A stretch of DNA of 64,000 nt from JASHPR01 sp963844655 (GTDB lineage: Bacteria; Actinomycetota; Actinomycetes; Streptosporangiales; Streptosporangiaceae), in NCBI GenBank assembly GCA_963844655.1, contig CAWJPA010000007.1, forward strand, positions 1,488,001 through 1,552,000. Direction: 5' to 3'. Every line of letters begins with the position of its first letter. Within the stretch, counting starts at the first letter, position 1. A program made the position numbers and the translations under genes. The notes under the pieces are model-generated. The model did not search any database. It was not told where the DNA came from and worked only from the letters and a program-made list of their open reading frames with translations. Shown here one piece after another: positions 52,254-60,269 of the stretch.

Positions 52254-53063
52254 CTATCGCGGGCGCCCGCGACGCGCCGCCGCCACCGCCCGGGGCGGCT
52301 GCGCTGGCGGGTCCTGACCCTGGCCCGACACCAGGGCCTGAATCCGGTGTGCGTGCCAGCGCAGCCGCTCGATAGCCGCGTCCTCATCGAGGTCACCGGC
52401 GATGAAGACCAGCGCGAGGCTGGCGCCGGAGTGGTCGCCGAAACGCAGCGGCGCGGCGAGCGAGGAGAAACCGGGGATGACCTCGGACGTTGATCTCGCG
52501 TAGCCGTGCTTCCTGGCGAACTCGACCTCGAGCCGCTCGCCGGGGCGTGGCGGCAGCGCGGCGAGGATGGCCAGCCCCGGTGCGCCGCGGTCAAGCGGAT
52601 GCCGCTGGCCGGGCCGCCGGGACACGTGTGCATCTGATTGCCGTGGCTCAACGGCGACGAGCGTGACGGCGTCGTCGCCGCTCGGCACGGTGACGAACGC
52701 GGTCGTGCCGGTGGCCTCGGCGAGCGCCGCGAGCTCGGGCAGCGCGGCGTTGGTCAGGTCGCTGCGGACACTGCGGGCCAGGCTGGCCACGGCGAGCCCG
52801 AGCCGGTAACGCCCGTCCGGCTGGCGCTCCAGGAAGTCACGGTCACCGAGGGTGCGGACGATGCGGTAGGTCACCGAGCGGTGCAGGCCGACCGCGCGGG
52901 CGATCTGGGCCACGCTGAGCGCCCTCCCGTCGGCCAGAAGCTCCATCACGGCCAGGCCGCGGATGAGGGTCTGCAGACGCAATCCCGCCGTGGTCTGAGC
53001 CCCGGGTGCTGCCGGGCCCGGTTCAGCCAGCGCGCCGGGTTGCGTCACGGTTCCATCCTCCAT
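52254..53063 (-). CDS. IclR-family transcriptional regulator
   Basis: 269 residues from ATG 53063. The N-terminal HTH is RGLAVMELLADGRALSVAQIARAVGLHRSVTYRIVRTLGDRDFLERQPDGRYRLG (about 34-90), then the IclR effector domain (TNAALPELAALAEATGTTAFVTVPSGDDAVTLVAVEP) and a Pro/Arg-rich tail. The usual IclR C-terminal Cys is absent. Divergent from the MetE-like gene (207 nt), a possible target. The long frame upstream of 53063 is not real. Confidence 0.85.
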   Translation of the reverse strand: MEDGTVTQPGALAEPGPAAPGAQTTAGLRLQTLIRGLAVMELLADGRALSVAQIARAVGLHRSVTYRIVRTLGDRDFLERQPDGRYRLGLAVASLARSVRSDLTNAALPELAALAEATGTTAFVTVPSGDDAVTLVAVEPRQSDAHVSRRPGQRHPLDRGAPGLAILAALPPRPGERLEVEFARKHGYARSTSEVIPGFSSLAAPLRFGDHSGASLALVFIAGDLDEDAAIERLRWHAHRIQALVSGQGQDPPAQPPRAVAAARRGRPR

Positions 53064-53270
53064 CTGGGCGATTGATCGGATCCGGACATTTATGCGCATT
53101 ATGGCGACGCTGACCTGCGCTGGTCCCGATAACTGAGCACATTGCTCGGATAGAGAACGCCAATCACCGCCCCGCTCGGCCGGTGCCCCGTCCTGCCCGG
53201 CGCCGCGAGCGCACGCCGTCGCCGTCTGCTGGGATGGTGGCTGACAACGGCCGCGAGGAAGGAGGCGGCG

Positions 53271-54338
53271 ATGGCGCCGCGAGTGAACAGTGACCTGCTG
53301 CTGGTGGGGAGCCTGCCAGCGGATTCGGCCGATTCGGCGCTGCGCGCCGCGGCCGGGTTTTTTGGTGACCTGGTGTTCGCGCTGCCGGACGGCGAGACCG
53401 GTCCCAGGGCCGGGTGGGTCAGCTACGAGCGGGAGCGGCTCGTCCGGCCGAACCCCGGCGTTGTCGTGCTGCAGGAGACGGAGTCCCCGACCGGGCTCCC
53501 GCGGCATGCGTATGAAACCCCGGTGTTCGGCGTCCGCCCCGGGGTCGGCGAACTGCACTGGGACTCCTGGCCGCGCATCGATGACGCGATCGCTGGCTAC
53601 CAGGTGTTCAGCGCGCTGCGTGCGGAAGGGGTGATTCCCGCCCATCTCCGGTTCCAGGTCGGGCTCCCGTTCCCGGCCAGCGCGATGAACGCGTTCAAGG
53701 CCGACTTCGCCGCGGATTACCCGGTCGCGGAAGGGGCGTTCGAGGACCTCGTGGCCCGCGAGCTGGCCCGGCTGACCACGGCCATCCCGCCCGGGGACCT
53801 GGCGGTCCAGTGGGACCTGGCGTACGAGACGCAGGACCTGGAGGGCGTGCTCGCGTGGACGTCGGAGGGCGCGTGGGAGCGGTTCGCCGGGCCGGTCACC
53901 CGGCTGACCAGGCTGATCCCGGAGGAGGTCCTGGTCGGTTACCACCTGTGCTACGGGACGTTCCCGGAATGGCCGATGTACGAGGCGCGCGACATGGCGC
54001 TGCTGGTGCGGATGGCGAACTTCGCGGTCGCGAACTCGGGCCGCCCCGTGGACTGGCTGCACCTGGCCGGGCCGCGGTACCTGCGCAGCGAGGACCGCAG
54101 CTTCTTCCGGCCGCTGGTCGACCTGGATCCGGGCGACGCCCGGGTGTTCCTGGGCATCGTGCTGCCGATCGACGGCGTGGCGGGCCTGCGGCGCAGGCAC
54201 GCCACGGCATCGCGCTACATCACCAGCTTCGGCGTGGCGATGTACTGCGGGTTCGGCCGCCAGCCGGGCGCGGACGGCACCGAGACCATGCGAGAGCACG
54301 CGCACGTGGCCCGCGCCGTCCAGCGCGCAGAACGCTGA
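53271..54338 (+). CDS. MetE/UROD-fold-like hypothetical protein
   Basis: 355 residues with a strong GGAAGGAGG before ATG 53271. It opens LLLVGSLPADSADSALRAAAGFFGDLVFALPDGETGPRAGWVSYE, then LRFQVGLPFPASAMNAF, LAVQWDLAYETQ and LVGYHLCYGTFPEW. This order resembles cobalamin-independent methionine-synthase/UROD-type TIM barrels (strand-end Asp, His, Glu). The metal set His-Cys-Glu-Cys is incomplete: HLCYG is present but no matching distal cysteine motif is clear. Substrate unknown. Divergent from the IclR gene; the IS element follows at 54417. Confidence 0.6.
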   Translation: MAPRVNSDLLLVGSLPADSADSALRAAAGFFGDLVFALPDGETGPRAGWVSYERERLVRPNPGVVVLQETESPTGLPRHAYETPVFGVRPGVGELHWDSWPRIDDAIAGYQVFSALRAEGVIPAHLRFQVGLPFPASAMNAFKADFAADYPVAEGAFEDLVARELARLTTAIPPGDLAVQWDLAYETQDLEGVLAWTSEGAWERFAGPVTRLTRLIPEEVLVGYHLCYGTFPEWPMYEARDMALLVRMANFAVANSGRPVDWLHLAGPRYLRSEDRSFFRPLVDLDPGDARVFLGIVLPIDGVAGLRRRHATASRYITSFGVAMYCGFGRQPGADGTETMREHAHVARAVQRAER

Positions 54339-54441
54339 CGCCGCCCGGAGTGATGAGTTTCGCTGCGCTCGCCCGTCTATACGGCATCCCAGGCGGATGA
54401 CCGGAACAGGAGAGGGCCCGATGAGACACCCTCTGTCAACC

Positions 54442-55710
54442 TCAGGCGGCCTCCTTGCGGGCGTGGTTGCGGTTCGCTGCGTGAAGGGCCTCGTTGTAGT
54501 GAGCGCCAAGGCGCAGGCAGTGCCAGAGGACTTCGAGCCAGCGGTTGCCGAGCTTGCGCAGCGCGGCGTGGTGACGGTCGCCGGCGGTGATCTTGGCGTC
54601 GTAGAACTCGCGGGCCCAGGCGGAGCGGGACAGGCTGCAGAAGGCCCACTGCTGGACGGCCTCGCCGAGGTGACGGTTGCAGGCCAGGCGGCGGGCGATG
54701 GTGAACTCGCTGCGGCCCGAGCGCCTGGTGACAGGGGCGCGGCCTGCGTAGCATTGCAGCGCGTTCGGCGAGCTGAACTGCTCGAAGTGCTCGCCGATCT
54801 CGCCGGCGACCCGGGCGGCGAGACGATCACCCAGGCCAGGCATGCTCAGGTAGATCTCGCCGCCCGGGAACGCCTTCCCCGGGTCCGGGTCCTTCGGGGT
54901 CTTGCTGCGGCCGTGGCGGGCAGCGCCGAGGAGCAGCTCGCCCATCCGCCGCTCCCATTCCCGCCGCTGGGCGCGGATGGCCAGCAGCTGGGCAGCCGCC
55001 AGGCGGATGGCCCCGGCCTTCGCGCGGGCCAGCTCGGGCCGGGCCGCCAGCCGCGGCGTGGCCATGGCCCCGGCGACCCGGTCAGCGAACCGGGCTGGCC
55101 AGCCATGCCGGCACGAGCGGGCGAACGCCTCGATCTCGTCGCGGGATGCGGCGGCCAGCGCCCCGGCCGAGGGCCAGCGTTCCAGCAGCCGCAAGAACAC
55201 CGGGGCACCCGGGTCACCGGCGGCGATGTCGATGGCCGCGGGGAAGACCGCCAGCAGGTCGGCGCGCAGCCGGTTGCCGATCCGCCGCTCGTCGCGGGCG
55301 GCGCGCTCGTCGTCGCGGGCGATGGCGCGCAGCTCGGCGCCGGTCTCCCCGTGCGGGATCAGCTTCCGCAGCTCCAGGTAGCTGTCCAGGGCCAGCAGGC
55401 AGCAGATCCGCGCGTCTTCCTGATCGTCTTTCTTCTTCGCCGGGCCGCGGCGGCGGGCCACCAGGTCCGGGTTCACCGGAAGCACCGTGAACCCGGCGTC
55501 GGCCAGGGCCTCCACCAGCAGGCCGTGCCGGGTCTCCAGCACCACCCGCACCTCGGCCGGGTCGGGCTCCAGCTCCAGGCACCGGGCCGTCAGCCGGGCC
55601 ACCCCAGCCGGGCCGTGCTCAATCCGGAACTGCTCGATCACCCCCTCGCCCGGCCGGCCCAGAGCCACATCGTGGAACGACTCCGCCCAGTCAACGCCCA
55701 CCCCAAGCAC
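54442..55710 (-). CDS. IS110-family transposase
   Basis: 422 residues from GTG 55710 with GAGGGGAG upstream. The N-terminal DEDD RuvC-like domain shows Asp in GVGVDWAESFHD, Glu in VVLETRHG and the Asp pair in KKKDDQEDAR. The C-terminal Tnp_IS110 (transposase 20) domain has MPGLGDRLAARVAGEIG and YAGRAPVTRRSG with the catalytic Ser in RRSG. Length is normal and there are no frameshifts, so it is probably active. It catalyses site-directed recombination guided by a bridge RNA in characterised relatives. Confidence 0.9.
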   Translation of the reverse strand: MLGVGVDWAESFHDVALGRPGEGVIEQFRIEHGPAGVARLTARCLELEPDPAEVRVVLETRHGLLVEALADAGFTVLPVNPDLVARRRGPAKKKDDQEDARICCLLALDSYLELRKLIPHGETGAELRAIARDDERAARDERRIGNRLRADLLAVFPAAIDIAAGDPGAPVFLRLLERWPSAGALAAASRDEIEAFARSCRHGWPARFADRVAGAMATPRLAARPELARAKAGAIRLAAAQLLAIRAQRREWERRMGELLLGAARHGRSKTPKDPDPGKAFPGGEIYLSMPGLGDRLAARVAGEIGEHFEQFSSPNALQCYAGRAPVTRRSGRSEFTIARRLACNRHLGEAVQQWAFCSLSRSAWAREFYDAKITAGDRHHAALRKLGNRWLEVLWHCLRLGAHYNEALHAANRNHARKEAA

Positions 55711-55885
55711 GTCATCTCCCCTCGCCAGTACAGGTCACGGACGGTGGAGGCACTGCGCCGTGCTGATGGACCAGTCCTCACAGGACAACACCCTCGCGGG
55801 CTTCGGGCCTCCGCCGGTCACCCCCGGGGACGCCGTCTCATCTCAGTCCTCAAGGGACAAGCACACCAAGCGTTCCCCGGGAGTT
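55711..55885 (-). ncRNA. Predicted bridge-RNA region of the IS110 element
   Basis: The non-coding 5' end of the element has two GAGGACTG-containing stem-loops: GTCCT-CAC-AGGAC (55774-55786) and GTCC-TCAAG-GGAC (55846-55858), plus several GC stems between. IS110-group elements such as IS621 encode their bridge RNA here. Assignment rests on position and structure only; loop-to-target pairing was not computed. Confidence 0.4.
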
Positions 55886-55889
55886 CCCG

Positions 55890-56555
55890 ATGACGAAAGA
55901 AGGTAGTGCCATCAGCACACTGAAGTACTCGGTCTCCATGTCGCTGGACGGCTTCGTGGCGGGCGGGGACCAGAGCCCGGAGAACCCGCTCGGCGTGGGC
56001 GGGGAACGTCTGCATGCCTGGCTGCGCGGCCTGGCTGTCTGGCGCAAGGAGGCCGGCCTGGACGGCGGTGTGGCCAACGCCAGCACGGCGGTCGTCGAGC
56101 GCGAGGACGAGAACATCGGGGCCATCGTCATGGGCCGGAACATGTTCGGCGGCGGCCCCGGCCCGTGGGGTGCGGACCCCTGGAAGGGCTGGTGGGGTGA
56201 CAATCCGCCGTTCCACCTGCCGGTCTTTGTGCTCACCCACCATCCCCGCGAGCCGCTGGAGTGCGCGGGCGGCACGACGTTCACGTTCGTGCCGGACGGC
56301 ATCGAGGCCGCGCTCAAGCTCGCGCGCGGTGCCGCGAACGGCATGGACGTCGCGGTCTCCGGCGGTGCGGGCGTGGCCCGGCAGTACCTGGCCGCCGGGC
56401 TGCTCGACCAGATCATGATTCATCTGGTCCCGGTGTGCCTGGGCGAGGGCGTCCGGCTGTTCGACGGCCCCGGGCTGGCGGCGCTCGCGATCAGCCAGGC
56501 AGCCGTCGTAGAGGCGCCTGGCGTGACCCACCTGACCTACGAGATGGTCCGGTAG
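55890..56555 (+). CDS. Dihydrofolate reductase-family (RibD C-terminal) protein
   Basis: 221 residues. KYSVSMSLDGFVAGGDQS (N-terminal strand and loop), IVMGRNMFGGG, PVFVLTHHPREPLECAGGTTFTFVPDGIEAALKLA, VSGGAGVARQYLAAGLLDQIMIHLVPVCLGEGVRLF are typical of the YwjB/RibD_C group, which bind NADPH. The physiological substrate is unknown. ATG at 55890 lies in the right end of the IS element; a GGGAG remains 6 nt upstream, so translation is still possible. The original leader is separated by 1.47 kb. Confidence 0.82.
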   Translation: MTKEGSAISTLKYSVSMSLDGFVAGGDQSPENPLGVGGERLHAWLRGLAVWRKEAGLDGGVANASTAVVEREDENIGAIVMGRNMFGGGPGPWGADPWKGWWGDNPPFHLPVFVLTHHPREPLECAGGTTFTFVPDGIEAALKLARGAANGMDVAVSGGAGVARQYLAAGLLDQIMIHLVPVCLGEGVRLFDGPGLAALAISQAAVVEAPGVTHLTYEMVR

Positions 56556-56592
56556 TCCCCGGGCCGGGGCAGGTCCGCGGGGCCGTCGCTGG

Positions 56593-57303
56593 CTACCGAA
56601 GCGGCCACAGTGGCCTCAGCGGCCGCGGGGGCCTGGGCGGCCGCGGCGGCCGGGGTGACCACGACGGGGTCATGTGGCCGTGCGGGTGCTCCCGTCCCGG
56701 CCGGTCGTCGGCGAAGATGCTGTGGAACGCCTCGGCCCCGGCCTGCGGGTCCAGCTCGGCCAGTTGCTCGGCGGCCGAGGAGCGCAGCCCGTCGTCGACG
56801 GAGTCGTCGCCCGCGATGATGAGGAACGCCTCGGTCGCGGCCTGGGGGCTGAGTTCAGGCAGTTGCTCGGCGGCCGAGGAGCGCAGCCCGTCGTCGACAC
56901 TGTCGTCGGCCGCGATGACCAGGAAGCCCTCGGTGGCGGCCTGCCGGTCGAGATCGGGCATCTGCTCGGCCGCGTCGACCCGCAGTCCGTCGTCCACGCT
57001 GTCGTCGACGGCGATGGCCAGGAAAGCCACGGCGGCGGCCTTCCTGTCGAGCGGGGGCAGGTGCTCGGCCGCGTCAATGCGGCACTCGTCGTCGACGGAA
57101 TCGTCGCAGGCGATGGACTGGAACGCCGTAGCGGCGGCCCGCCGGTCGAGCCTGGCCAGTTCCCCGGCCGCCTCAATGCGGTAGTCGTCGTCAACGCCGT
57201 CGTCGCAGGCGATCGCCTCGAATGCCTCAGCGGCGGCCTGCGGGTCGAACCGGGCTATCTGCCGGGCGGCCCCCAGGCGGTCGCCATCGTCGTCTTCGTG
57301 CAT
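56593..57303 (-). CDS. Protein of 33-residue HEAT-like tandem repeats
   Basis: 236 residues. Five full and one partial copy of a 33-residue unit, with consensus R.xAAExLxxLDxxAAxxAFxxIAxDDSVDDxx (period 99 nt), run from about residue 8 to 195. Two helices per unit suggest a HEAT/ARM-like solenoid with an acidic DDSVDD turn. A Pro/Arg-rich tail (RPPRPPRPPRPLRPLWPLR) ends the protein, with no signal peptide. No enzymatic part. ATG at 57303; the operator-like direct repeats at 57437-57476 lie upstream. Confidence 0.7.
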   Translation of the reverse strand: MHEDDDGDRLGAARQIARFDPQAAAEAFEAIACDDGVDDDYRIEAAGELARLDRRAAATAFQSIACDDSVDDECRIDAAEHLPPLDRKAAAVAFLAIAVDDSVDDGLRVDAAEQMPDLDRQAATEGFLVIAADDSVDDGLRSSAAEQLPELSPQAATEAFLIIAGDDSVDDGLRSSAAEQLAELDPQAGAEAFHSIFADDRPGREHPHGHMTPSWSPRPPRPPRPPRPLRPLWPLR

Positions 57304-57436
57304 CGCGGTATCGGCTTTCTCTGCGAGGTCGTCTCGATGTCCGCCGTCTGTCGGCGGACGGTGGCAGCGTTAGCTGTGCCCGCCGGGTCTCGCCCGGCCT
57401 GGGGACCGCCGATCTGTGCACCGCTCGGCGCTATCA

Positions 57437-57476
57437 AGATACATCTCGACTTCAGCGCTGTAAAGATATATCTCGA
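57437..57476 (-). promoter_or_regulatory. Direct repeats of a near-palindromic AT-rich site
   Basis: AGATACATCTCGA (57437-57449) and AGATATATCTCGA (57464-57476), 27 nt apart, 12 of 13 identical; the second contains the palindrome AGATATATCT. These AT-rich sites stand out in GC-rich DNA upstream of the HEAT-like gene and suggest paired regulator binding. The rest of 57304-57482 shows nothing. Confidence 0.5.
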
Positions 57477-57482
57477 AACCGC

Positions 57483-57920
57483 TCAGTGGTGTCGTGCCCG
57501 CAGCTCAACGCCACACTTGCCCTGGCGCGGGGCGAGGGCGGCGCACAGCTCGGTGTAGTCGGCCGAGATGTACTCGACCTCGCGCGGCGCGACCCGCTTC
57601 ATGCCCGGCAGGTTGGCGCACAGCGCGGCGATGCTGGTCGAGTTCCAGGCCACTCGCAGGGTGGTGGGCGCCTCCACGCGGTACGGCGCGTACGCCGCCT
57701 CGCCCGCCGCGACGCTGCCGATCGCGCGCCGGGCGCCGTCCCTGATCCGCTCCTGGGCGATCTCGGGATACGGCGACATCGCCGTGTACTTGTCGATCGC
57801 CTCCTTGACCTCCACGGCCTCGACCGCGCCGAGGGTGTCGCGGCCCTCGGCGCACAGCACGTCGTCCCCGGCGATCAGAACCACCGGCACGCCGAGCCAC
57901 CCGGCCAGCGCGGCGTTCAG
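57483..57920 (-). pseudogene. 5'-truncated M55 D-aminopeptidase (DppA-like) remnant
   Basis: The C-terminal half reads LNAALAGWLGVPVVLIAGDD, EAVEVKEAIDKYTAMSPYPEIAQERIRDGARRAI, VEAPTTLRVAWNSTSIA and VEYISADY, a clear M55 family pattern. The N-terminal half with the DxE and His zinc ligands is missing: sequence right of about 57920 belongs to another gene on the opposite strand. No product can be active. M55 enzymes cleave D-amino-acid peptides. Confidence 0.75.
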
Positions 57921-58118
57921 GCGTGGATCGCCCCTGGCTACGCCGCCGACATCGCGGTCTTTAATCCCGACACCGTGGCTGACTACGCTATGTACGACGC
58001 GCCGCACCGCTACGCCCGCGGCGTGGCGCACGTCATCGTGAACGGAGTCCCTGAGGTCCGCGACAAAACCTTCAGCGGTGCCACCGCCGGGCGGGCCCTG
58101 CGACGGGGAGTTGCCTAG
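57918..58118 (+). pseudogene. 5'-truncated D-aminoacylase remnant
   Basis: Only the last 65 or so codons remain: WIAPGYAADIAVFNPDTVADYAMYDAPHRYARGVAHVIVNG, then FSGATAGRALRRGVA and stop. This is the typical end of N-acyl-D-amino-acid deacylases (about 530 residues). It abuts the M55 remnant on the opposite strand. One deletion of the region between two divergent genes explains both losses. Confidence 0.75.
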
Positions 58119-58194
58119 TGCGGGCGTCAATCCAGTGTGCGAGCGGGCCGGGGGCGGCTTCCCCCTCCGGTGCCGGTCAGGAGGGCAGGCCAGC

Positions 58195-59337
58195 ATGACC
58201 AGGCGCGGACCGATCGCGCAGCCCGGGCTAGTCACCGAGTTCGAGACCCGGCTGCCAGCCATGGTCGACGAGCTGGGCGACCTCGTGCGGTGCGAGTCAC
58301 CCTCGACGGACCTGGCGGCGCTGGAACGCAGCGCCGCGGCCGTCGCGGCCCTTGGCCAGCAGCTGACCGGACGCGCGCCTGAGGTCATCGCGGACTCCGG
58401 TCCCACGCACCTGCGCTGGACGTTCGGCGACGGCCCGCGGCGGGTGCTGCTGGTCGGCCATCACGACACGGTGTGGCCGCTTGGCTCGCTTGATGACCAC
58501 CCGTGGTCGGTCGCTGACGGGGTCGTGCGCGGTCCCGGGTGCCTGGACATGAAGGCCGGGCTGGTGCAGATGTTCCACGCGCTGAGCGTCCTGGATGACA
58601 CCGATGGCCTGACCGTCCTGGTGAACGGGGACGAGGAGGTCGGGTCCCCGACATCGAGCGGCTTGATCGAGGAAGCGGCCCGGCAGTCGTCGGCGGCGCT
58701 GGTGCTGGAGATGGCGGCGGACGACGGCGCTCTGAAGACCGCCCGCAAGGGCATCTCCCTGTACGAGATGCAGATATCCGGCCGGGCCGCTCACGCCGGG
58801 CTGGAGCCGGAGCGCGGGATCAACGCGAGCGTCGAGGCGGCACACCTGATCCTCACCATCGCCGAGCTCGGCGACCCGGCGCTCGGCACGACTGTCACGC
58901 CGACGCGGCTGAGCTCCGGCACCGCGGCGAACGTGGTCCCGGCCAGGGCGACCCTGTCCGTGGACGTGCGGGCGGCCAGCGCCGCCGAGCAGCAGCGGGT
59001 CGATCAGGCTCTGCGGCTGATCGCCCCCGTGCTGCCCGGCGCCGCGGTGGTTGCGGCGGCCGGGCCCACCTGCCCGCCGATGGAGCCCGCCGCTTCGGCT
59101 GACCTTTTCGTCACCGCCCAGCGCGTGGCCGGCCTGCTCGGGCTCGAGCCGCTGCGCGGTGTCGCCGTGGGCGGCGGGTCGGACGGAAACCGCACGGCCG
59201 GCGTGGGCACCCCCACCCTGGACGGCCTCGGTGCCGTCGGGGGCGGCCCGCACGCCGACCACGAGCACGTCAGAGCCGCGGTCATGCCGCAGCGCGCGGC
59301 GCTGCTCGCCGGCCTCGTTGCCGAGCTGCTGACATGA
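58195..59337 (+). CDS. M20-family metallopeptidase, probable N-succinyl/acyl-amino-acid deacylase
   Basis: 380 residues with AGGAGGGC before ATG 58195. Zinc and catalytic motifs of the M20 (CPG2/ArgE-like) family: VGHHDTVWP (His, Asp), CLDMKAG (bridging Asp), NGDEEVGSP (catalytic Glu), AAHAG in the dimerisation domain and the distal GPHADHE (His). Relatives are glutamate carboxypeptidases and N-acyl-amino-acid deacylases. Its stop overlaps the GNAT gene as ATGA, and the racemase follows, which points to desuccinylation of N-succinyl-L-amino acids. Confidence 0.85.
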   Translation: MTRRGPIAQPGLVTEFETRLPAMVDELGDLVRCESPSTDLAALERSAAAVAALGQQLTGRAPEVIADSGPTHLRWTFGDGPRRVLLVGHHDTVWPLGSLDDHPWSVADGVVRGPGCLDMKAGLVQMFHALSVLDDTDGLTVLVNGDEEVGSPTSSGLIEEAARQSSAALVLEMAADDGALKTARKGISLYEMQISGRAAHAGLEPERGINASVEAAHLILTIAELGDPALGTTVTPTRLSSGTAANVVPARATLSVDVRAASAAEQQRVDQALRLIAPVLPGAAVVAAAGPTCPPMEPAASADLFVTAQRVAGLLGLEPLRGVAVGGGSDGNRTAGVGTPTLDGLGAVGGGPHADHEHVRAAVMPQRAALLAGLVAELLT

Positions 59338-60269
59338 CCGAGCTGACGGCCCCGCCGCATACCACCCCCGCGCCCCGGGCCCTCGATGCGGCGCTGCGGG
59401 TGGCTCAGGCCGCGGCCCGGGCCAGCGGCGTGCACATCAGGGAACTGGCCGAGGTGGACGACGTGCAGCAGCTATGCGAGCTCGTCGACGAGATCTGGCA
59501 CCCGAATCCGGCTAATGCGCCGGTGACCGCCGAGTTGCTGCGTGCGCTCGCGGTCGGGGGCAGCTACGTGACCGGCGCGTTCGCAGAGGATCAGCTGGCG
59601 GGCGGCTGCATGGGGTTCTTCGGAGCACCGGCCGAGCACACGCTGCATTCGCACATCGCGTTCGCGTCCCCGCGGCTGCCCGGCAAGCACGTGGGCTTCG
59701 CGCTCAAGCTGCATCAGCGCGCGTGGGCGCTGTCCCGCGACATCTCCACGATCGCCTGGACGTTCGACCCGCTGGTGTGCCGCAACGCGTATTTCAACGT
59801 CGCGAAGCTCGCGGCCTCTCCGGTCGACTACCTGCCCGACTTCTACGGCCCGATGCATGACGTGATCAACGGGGAGGACGACAGCGACCGGCTGCTGGTG
59901 CACTGGCCGCTCGCCGCCGACTCGGTGACCCGCGCCTGCGAGGGCGCCGGCCGGGGCGCCGACGCGGCCCGGCTGCGAGCGGCGGGTGCCGCGGTGGCCC
60001 TGGACATCGACGCCGACGGCCTGCCGGTGACCGGCGAGGTCGGCACCGGGGCCTCCGCCGTGCTGGTCCGGGTGCCGGTGGATATCGAGGCCGTGCGCCG
60101 TCACCACGAGGCGGCCGCGCGCCAGTGGCGGCGTGCCGTGCGCCAGGTGCTCGGCGGCCTGATGGCCGACGGCGGCCGGGTGACGGGATTCGATCGTTCC
60201 GGCTGGTATGTCGTTCAGCCCGGCGCCGCGGCCGAGGCGCAGCCCCCCGACAGAAAGGCCGAATCATGA
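59334..60269 (+). CDS. COG3375-type GNAT, probable amino-acid N-succinyltransferase
   Basis: 311 residues. GNAT core with the family-specific blocks WTFDPLVCRNAYFNVAKLAASPVDYLPDFYGPMHDVINGEDDSDRLLVHWPL; no standard R/QxxGxG/A motif, but GKHVGFALKLHQRAW occupies that place. COG3375 proteins sit beside N-succinylamino-acid racemases in bacteria where succinyl-CoA:D-amino-acid N-succinyltransferase activity was shown (Geobacillus kaustophilus). Overlaps both neighbours (ATGA at 59334 and 60266). Acyl donor inferred, not proven. Confidence 0.82.
   Translation: MTELTAPPHTTPAPRALDAALRVAQAAARASGVHIRELAEVDDVQQLCELVDEIWHPNPANAPVTAELLRALAVGGSYVTGAFAEDQLAGGCMGFFGAPAEHTLHSHIAFASPRLPGKHVGFALKLHQRAWALSRDISTIAWTFDPLVCRNAYFNVAKLAASPVDYLPDFYGPMHDVINGEDDSDRLLVHWPLAADSVTRACEGAGRGADAARLRAAGAAVALDIDADGLPVTGEVGTGASAVLVRVPVDIEAVRRHHEAAARQWRRAVRQVLGGLMADGGRVTGFDRSGWYVVQPGAAAEAQPPDRKAES

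Larger units (their letters stand above)
54417..55893 (-). mobile_element. IS110-family insertion sequence
   Basis: About 1.47 kb between two copies of CCCGATGA (54417-54424 and 55886-55893). It contains one transposase and a non-coding end of about 175 nt on the transposase 5' side, as expected for IS110 elements; the other end is only about 20 nt. Removing it joins AGGAGAGGG to CCCGATGACGAAAG, recreating a good ribosome site for the DHFR-like gene. Exact ends are inferred, and IS110 elements have no standard terminal inverted repeats. Confidence 0.7.

Noticed and set aside
52254..54830. 858-residue leftward frame including the IclR regulator
   Set aside because: Only the part after ATG 53063 has regulator features; the rest is the shadow of the MetE-like gene.
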